Shown: positions 4,915-6,674 of the stretch, in pieces
How the letters are laid out: every line of letters begins with the position of its first letter
Numbering within the stretch: position 1 is the first letter of the stretch
Assembly: GCA_015222915.1 (NCBI GenBank)
Contig: JADFWE010000220.1
Coordinates: 1 to 6,674, forward strand
Length of the DNA: 6,674 nucleotides
Source of the DNA: Pseudomonadota bacterium
Lineage (GTDB): Bacteria > Pseudomonadota > Gammaproteobacteria > SZUA-229
Direction of reading: 5' to 3'
Notes under the pieces: generated by a model
The model's database searches: none
Told to the model about the DNA's origin: nothing
Seen by the model: only the letters and a program-made list of their open reading frames with translations
Made by a program: the position numbers and the translations under genes

Positions 4915-6366
4915 ATGCTTAACAACTGGGATGATCCTTTTGCACAATTTTCTAATAACAATAATAATGCCGGTGCAACCACGCCCCATGCAGAAAATGC
5001 CCACGCAAAAAAAATAAGCGATGAAGTTGTTAAACAGAGTGTTAACGAGCAGGTTTTGAATGAAGAATCTGCTGCAAAAGAATCGGCTGCAGTAGCAGAA
5101 GCTACGGTTGCTTATCAAGCTACAACAGCACAAGCAGCACCACAAGTTGCAGAGCCGACTCAGACAGCAGCTGAACACAAAGCGCCACATGCCGGTGACG
5201 GCATCGTCAGCAATGAACAGCTGATGGCGACCGCAGGTGCAGCACCGCAGGTTAATCCTATCATCGAAGAAGCAACGACTCCGAGTGCAGACGCTGATGC
5301 TGACCTTGACCTCACCGGCACCGGTCTGGAAGAGATCGAGATGGGTGCAAAACGTATCCAGGTAGACGATAAAAAGATCATCAACTGCCGCTGTGATCTG
5401 AACCAGCTGGTCCCTTTCAAGTACGACTGGGCATGGCAGAAATATCTCGACGGCTGTGCCAACCACTGGATGCCTCAGGAAATCAATATGACCGCCGACC
5501 TCGCTCTATGGCGTGATCCAAACGGTCTGACCGAAGACGAGCGCACCGTGATCAAACGCAACCTCGGCTTCTTCGCCAGCGCCGATTCACTGGTCGCCAA
5601 TAACCTGGTACTTGCTGTGTACAAACACATCACCAATCCAGAGTGCCGCCAATATCTGTTACGCCAGTCATTCGAAGAAGCCGTACATACCCATGCTTAC
5701 CAGTACTGCGTAGAATCACTGGGACTGGATGAAGGTGAGATCTTCAACATGTACCGCGAACTGCCAGCAGTAGCACGTAAAGCTGAATGGGCACTGCCTT
5801 TCACACAGCACCTTGCCGACCCGAACTTCCACACCGGCACTCCTGAAAATGACCAGAAGCTGCTGCGTGAGCTGATCGCATTCTACGTCGTCTTCGAAGG
5901 CATCTTCTTCTATGTCGGTTTCACCCAGATCCTGTCCATGGGCCGCCGTAACAAGATGACCGGTGTAGCCGAGCAATTCCAGTACATCCTGCGTGATGAA
6001 TCCATGCACATGAACTTCGGTATCGATGTGATCAACCAGATCAAGATCGAAAACCCGCATCTATGGACTGCGGAATTCCAGCAGGAGATGGTCGACCTTA
6101 TCCGCGAAGCGGTCGAGATCGAAACCCAGTATGCACGCGACACCATGCCTCGCGGCATCCTCGGTCTCAACGCACCGATGTTCGAAGAATACTTACAGTT
6201 CATCGCCAACCGCCGCTGTTCACAGATCGGCCTGCCTGAACAGTACCAGGGCGTCAGCAATCCGTTCCCATGGATGTCTGAAGTACTCGACCTGAAAAAA
6301 GAGAAAAACTTCTTTGAGACTCGCGTGACCGAGTACCAGACCGGCGGTGCGCTGAGTTGGGATTAG
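4915..6366 (+). CDS. nrdB: Class Ia ribonucleoside-diphosphate reductase, beta (radical-generating) subunit with long N-terminal extension
   Basis: This 483-residue subunit houses the diiron-tyrosyl radical used by NrdA. By comparison with E. coli NrdB, the metal ligands are D224, E255, H258, E328, E362 and H365. The radical tyrosine is Y262 (in E-A-V-H-T-H-A-Y), so it is the tyrosyl type, not a Mn/Fe or radical-less variant. F332 and F336 keep the hydrophobic pocket. The tail [11 protein letters not shown] carries Y474, the likely radical-transfer tyrosine, and the segment that docks into NrdA. Residues 1 to about 145 precede the core and are low complexity: five consecutive Asn at 14-18, then Ala/Glu/Gln/Thr-rich sequence, probably disordered. 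E. coli NrdB is 376 residues and lacks this. The extension shows no ATP-cone motif. An in-frame TAA (4906-4908) just upstream makes ATG 4915 the first start, with GAGG (4902-4905) well placed. A Rho-independent terminator lies 75 bases downstream. No ferredoxin maintenance gene (yfaE-like) follows within the window. Confidence 0.98.
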   Translation: MLNNWDDPFAQFSNNNNNAGATTPHAENAHAKKISDEVVKQSVNEQVLNEESAAKESAAVAEATVAYQATTAQAAPQVAEPTQTAAEHKAPHAGDGIVSNEQLMATAGAAPQVNPIIEEATTPSADADADLDLTGTGLEEIEMGAKRIQVDDKKIINCRCDLNQLVPFKYDWAWQKYLDGCANHWMPQEINMTADLALWRDPNGLTEDERTVIKRNLGFFASADSLVANNLVLAVYKHITNPECRQYLLRQSFEEAVHTHAYQYCVESLGLDEGEIFNMYRELPAVARKAEWALPFTQHLADPNFHTGTPENDQKLLRELIAFYVVFEGIFFYVGFTQILSMGRRNKMTGVAEQFQYILRDESMHMNFGIDVINQIKIENPHLWTAEFQQEMVDLIREAVEIETQYARDTMPRGILGLNAPMFEEYLQFIANRRCSQIGLPEQYQGVSNPFPWMSEVLDLKKEKNFFETRVTEYQTGGALSWD

Positions 6367-6416
6367 TTCACAAGAGATGCTCACTACGAATATTGTAGTT
6401 TAAGGATATAAAAATA

Positions 6417-6429
6417 AGCCTTGGAGGCT
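6417..6429 (+). other. Small hairpin downstream of nrdB
   Basis: AGCCT (6417-6421) and AGGCT (6425-6429) form a perfect 5-bp stem with loop TGG. Another weak pair, ACTAC (6383-6387) with GTAGT (6395-6399), lies just before it. Neither has a T-run. They may add to 3'-end stability ahead of the true terminator. Confidence 0.4.
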
Positions 6430-6441
6430 GGAGTAAATTTG

Positions 6442-6469
6442 AAGGCGATGAGTGATCATCGCCTTTTTT
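6442..6469 (+). terminator. Rho-independent terminator of the nrdAB operon
   Basis: AAGGCGATGA (6442-6451) pairs perfectly with TCATCGCCTT (6456-6465) around the loop GTGA. The run of Ts continues to 6469 and is followed by ATTT. It lies 75 bases beyond the nrdB stop in the right orientation. The A-residues on the left arm are too few for efficient termination on the opposite strand. Confidence 0.92.
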
Positions 6470-6674
6470 ATTTCAACGACGGATGAATTTTAATATGGTT
6501 GAAAGTGTGCATAGCCTGGCGCAAATTAATAGGTGCCAGAGAGCAATTGTTTCTAATATTAGAGTTAATTGCTCTCTGACCCTGGTTTTTCATCCGGCGC
6601 CCACGACGAGCCAACGACATCAACAAACAATATACGCAGGGCATCAACAATCTGACAAAATTGCCAGTCTTTAA
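6470..6674. other. Gene-free tail of the window, probable repeat or mobile-element debris
   Basis: After the nrdB terminator I see no convincing gene. Short open frames on both strands (minus 6650-6468, plus 6483-6674) run straight through the palindrome and have no recognisable domain. The minus-strand frame contains a basic R-R-G-R-R-M-K-N-Q-G-Q segment. The text around the palindrome resembles repeated sequences often scattered near REP-associated or other transposases in gammaproteobacteria, but that is an impression from memory. Confidence 0.4.
6537..6578. repeat. 42-base nested palindrome, REP- or MITE-like
   Basis: Outer arms CAGAGAGCAATT (6537-6548) and AATTGCTCTCTG (6567-6578) are perfect 12-bp inverted repeats. 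At the same centre lies a 12-base perfect palindrome, TCTAATATTAGA (6552-6563), with GTT on each side. The double symmetry suggests an extragenic palindromic element or a small non-autonomous transposable element. It is unlikely to be a terminator, since the T-run on the plus side (6586-6590) starts seven bases after the stem and the stem is AT-rich inside. Confidence 0.8.

Noticed and set aside
4915..5349. ATP-cone at the N-terminus of NrdB, as in some bacterial beta subunits
   Set aside because: No V-x-K-R-x-G or similar signature and no folded-domain pattern; the segment is low complexity.
4837..5466. 209-residue antisense open frame over the nrdB start
   Set aside because: Cys/Phe/Leu-rich translation produced by the opposite strand of the Ala/Gln-rich NrdB extension; no domain and no start signals.
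6483..6674. Short open frames on both strands at the right end
   Set aside because: They run through the palindrome, so similar Asn/Ile-rich residues appear on both strands; this is a product of symmetry, not coding selection.
1..6674. CRISPR arrays, tRNA or rRNA genes, complete insertion sequences, toxin-antitoxin or phage-defence genes
   Set aside because: Looked for and not seen. The 12-base and 27-base repeats are contiguous, without CRISPR-like spacers.

Overview
The window looks like a chromosomal segment from a gammaproteobacterium outside the Enterobacterales. Both class I ribonucleotide reductase subunits are of the long Pseudomonas-like type: an alpha chain with two N-terminal ATP-cones and a C-terminal CxxC tail, and a beta chain whose conserved core reads much like the pseudomonad protein. 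The genus cannot be named from the sequence alone.

Layout. On the minus strand, positions 512 down to 1 hold the start of a secreted TlpA/ResA-like thioredoxin, cut by the window edge. A 346-base divergent intergenic region with a 27-base tandem repeat follows. Then comes an unrecognised, cysteine-free secreted protein (859-1437, plus strand). Positions 1438-1863 are a 426-base control region, followed by nrdA (1864-4812) and nrdB (4915-6366) as one transcription unit, closed by a strong Rho-independent terminator (6442-6469). The last ~200 bases contain a 42-base palindrome and look like repeat or mobile-element debris, with no credible gene.

How it works together. NrdA and NrdB form the aerobic ribonucleotide reductase that makes deoxynucleotides for DNA synthesis. 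The control region carries a perfect DnaA box (1666-1674), a near-perfect NrdR box (1704-1719), a sigma70-type promoter (TTGACG, 18-base spacer, TATAGT) and a weaker second NrdR box over the -10 element. This is the arrangement expected for repression by NrdR and adjustment by the replication initiator DnaA. The predicted leader of about 108 bases is unusual. It has two abutting small hairpins, three perfect copies of a 12-base CCAGAACAACAA repeat, and a possible 19-codon leader ORF. A perfect 10-bp hairpin encloses the nrdA stop codon and may influence the NrdA:NrdB ratio.

I see no clearly new biological system. The genes are mostly a well-known essential pathway. The less ordinary parts are the nrdA leader, the stop-codon hairpin, the long low-complexity N-terminal extension of NrdB, and the 3' palindromic element.
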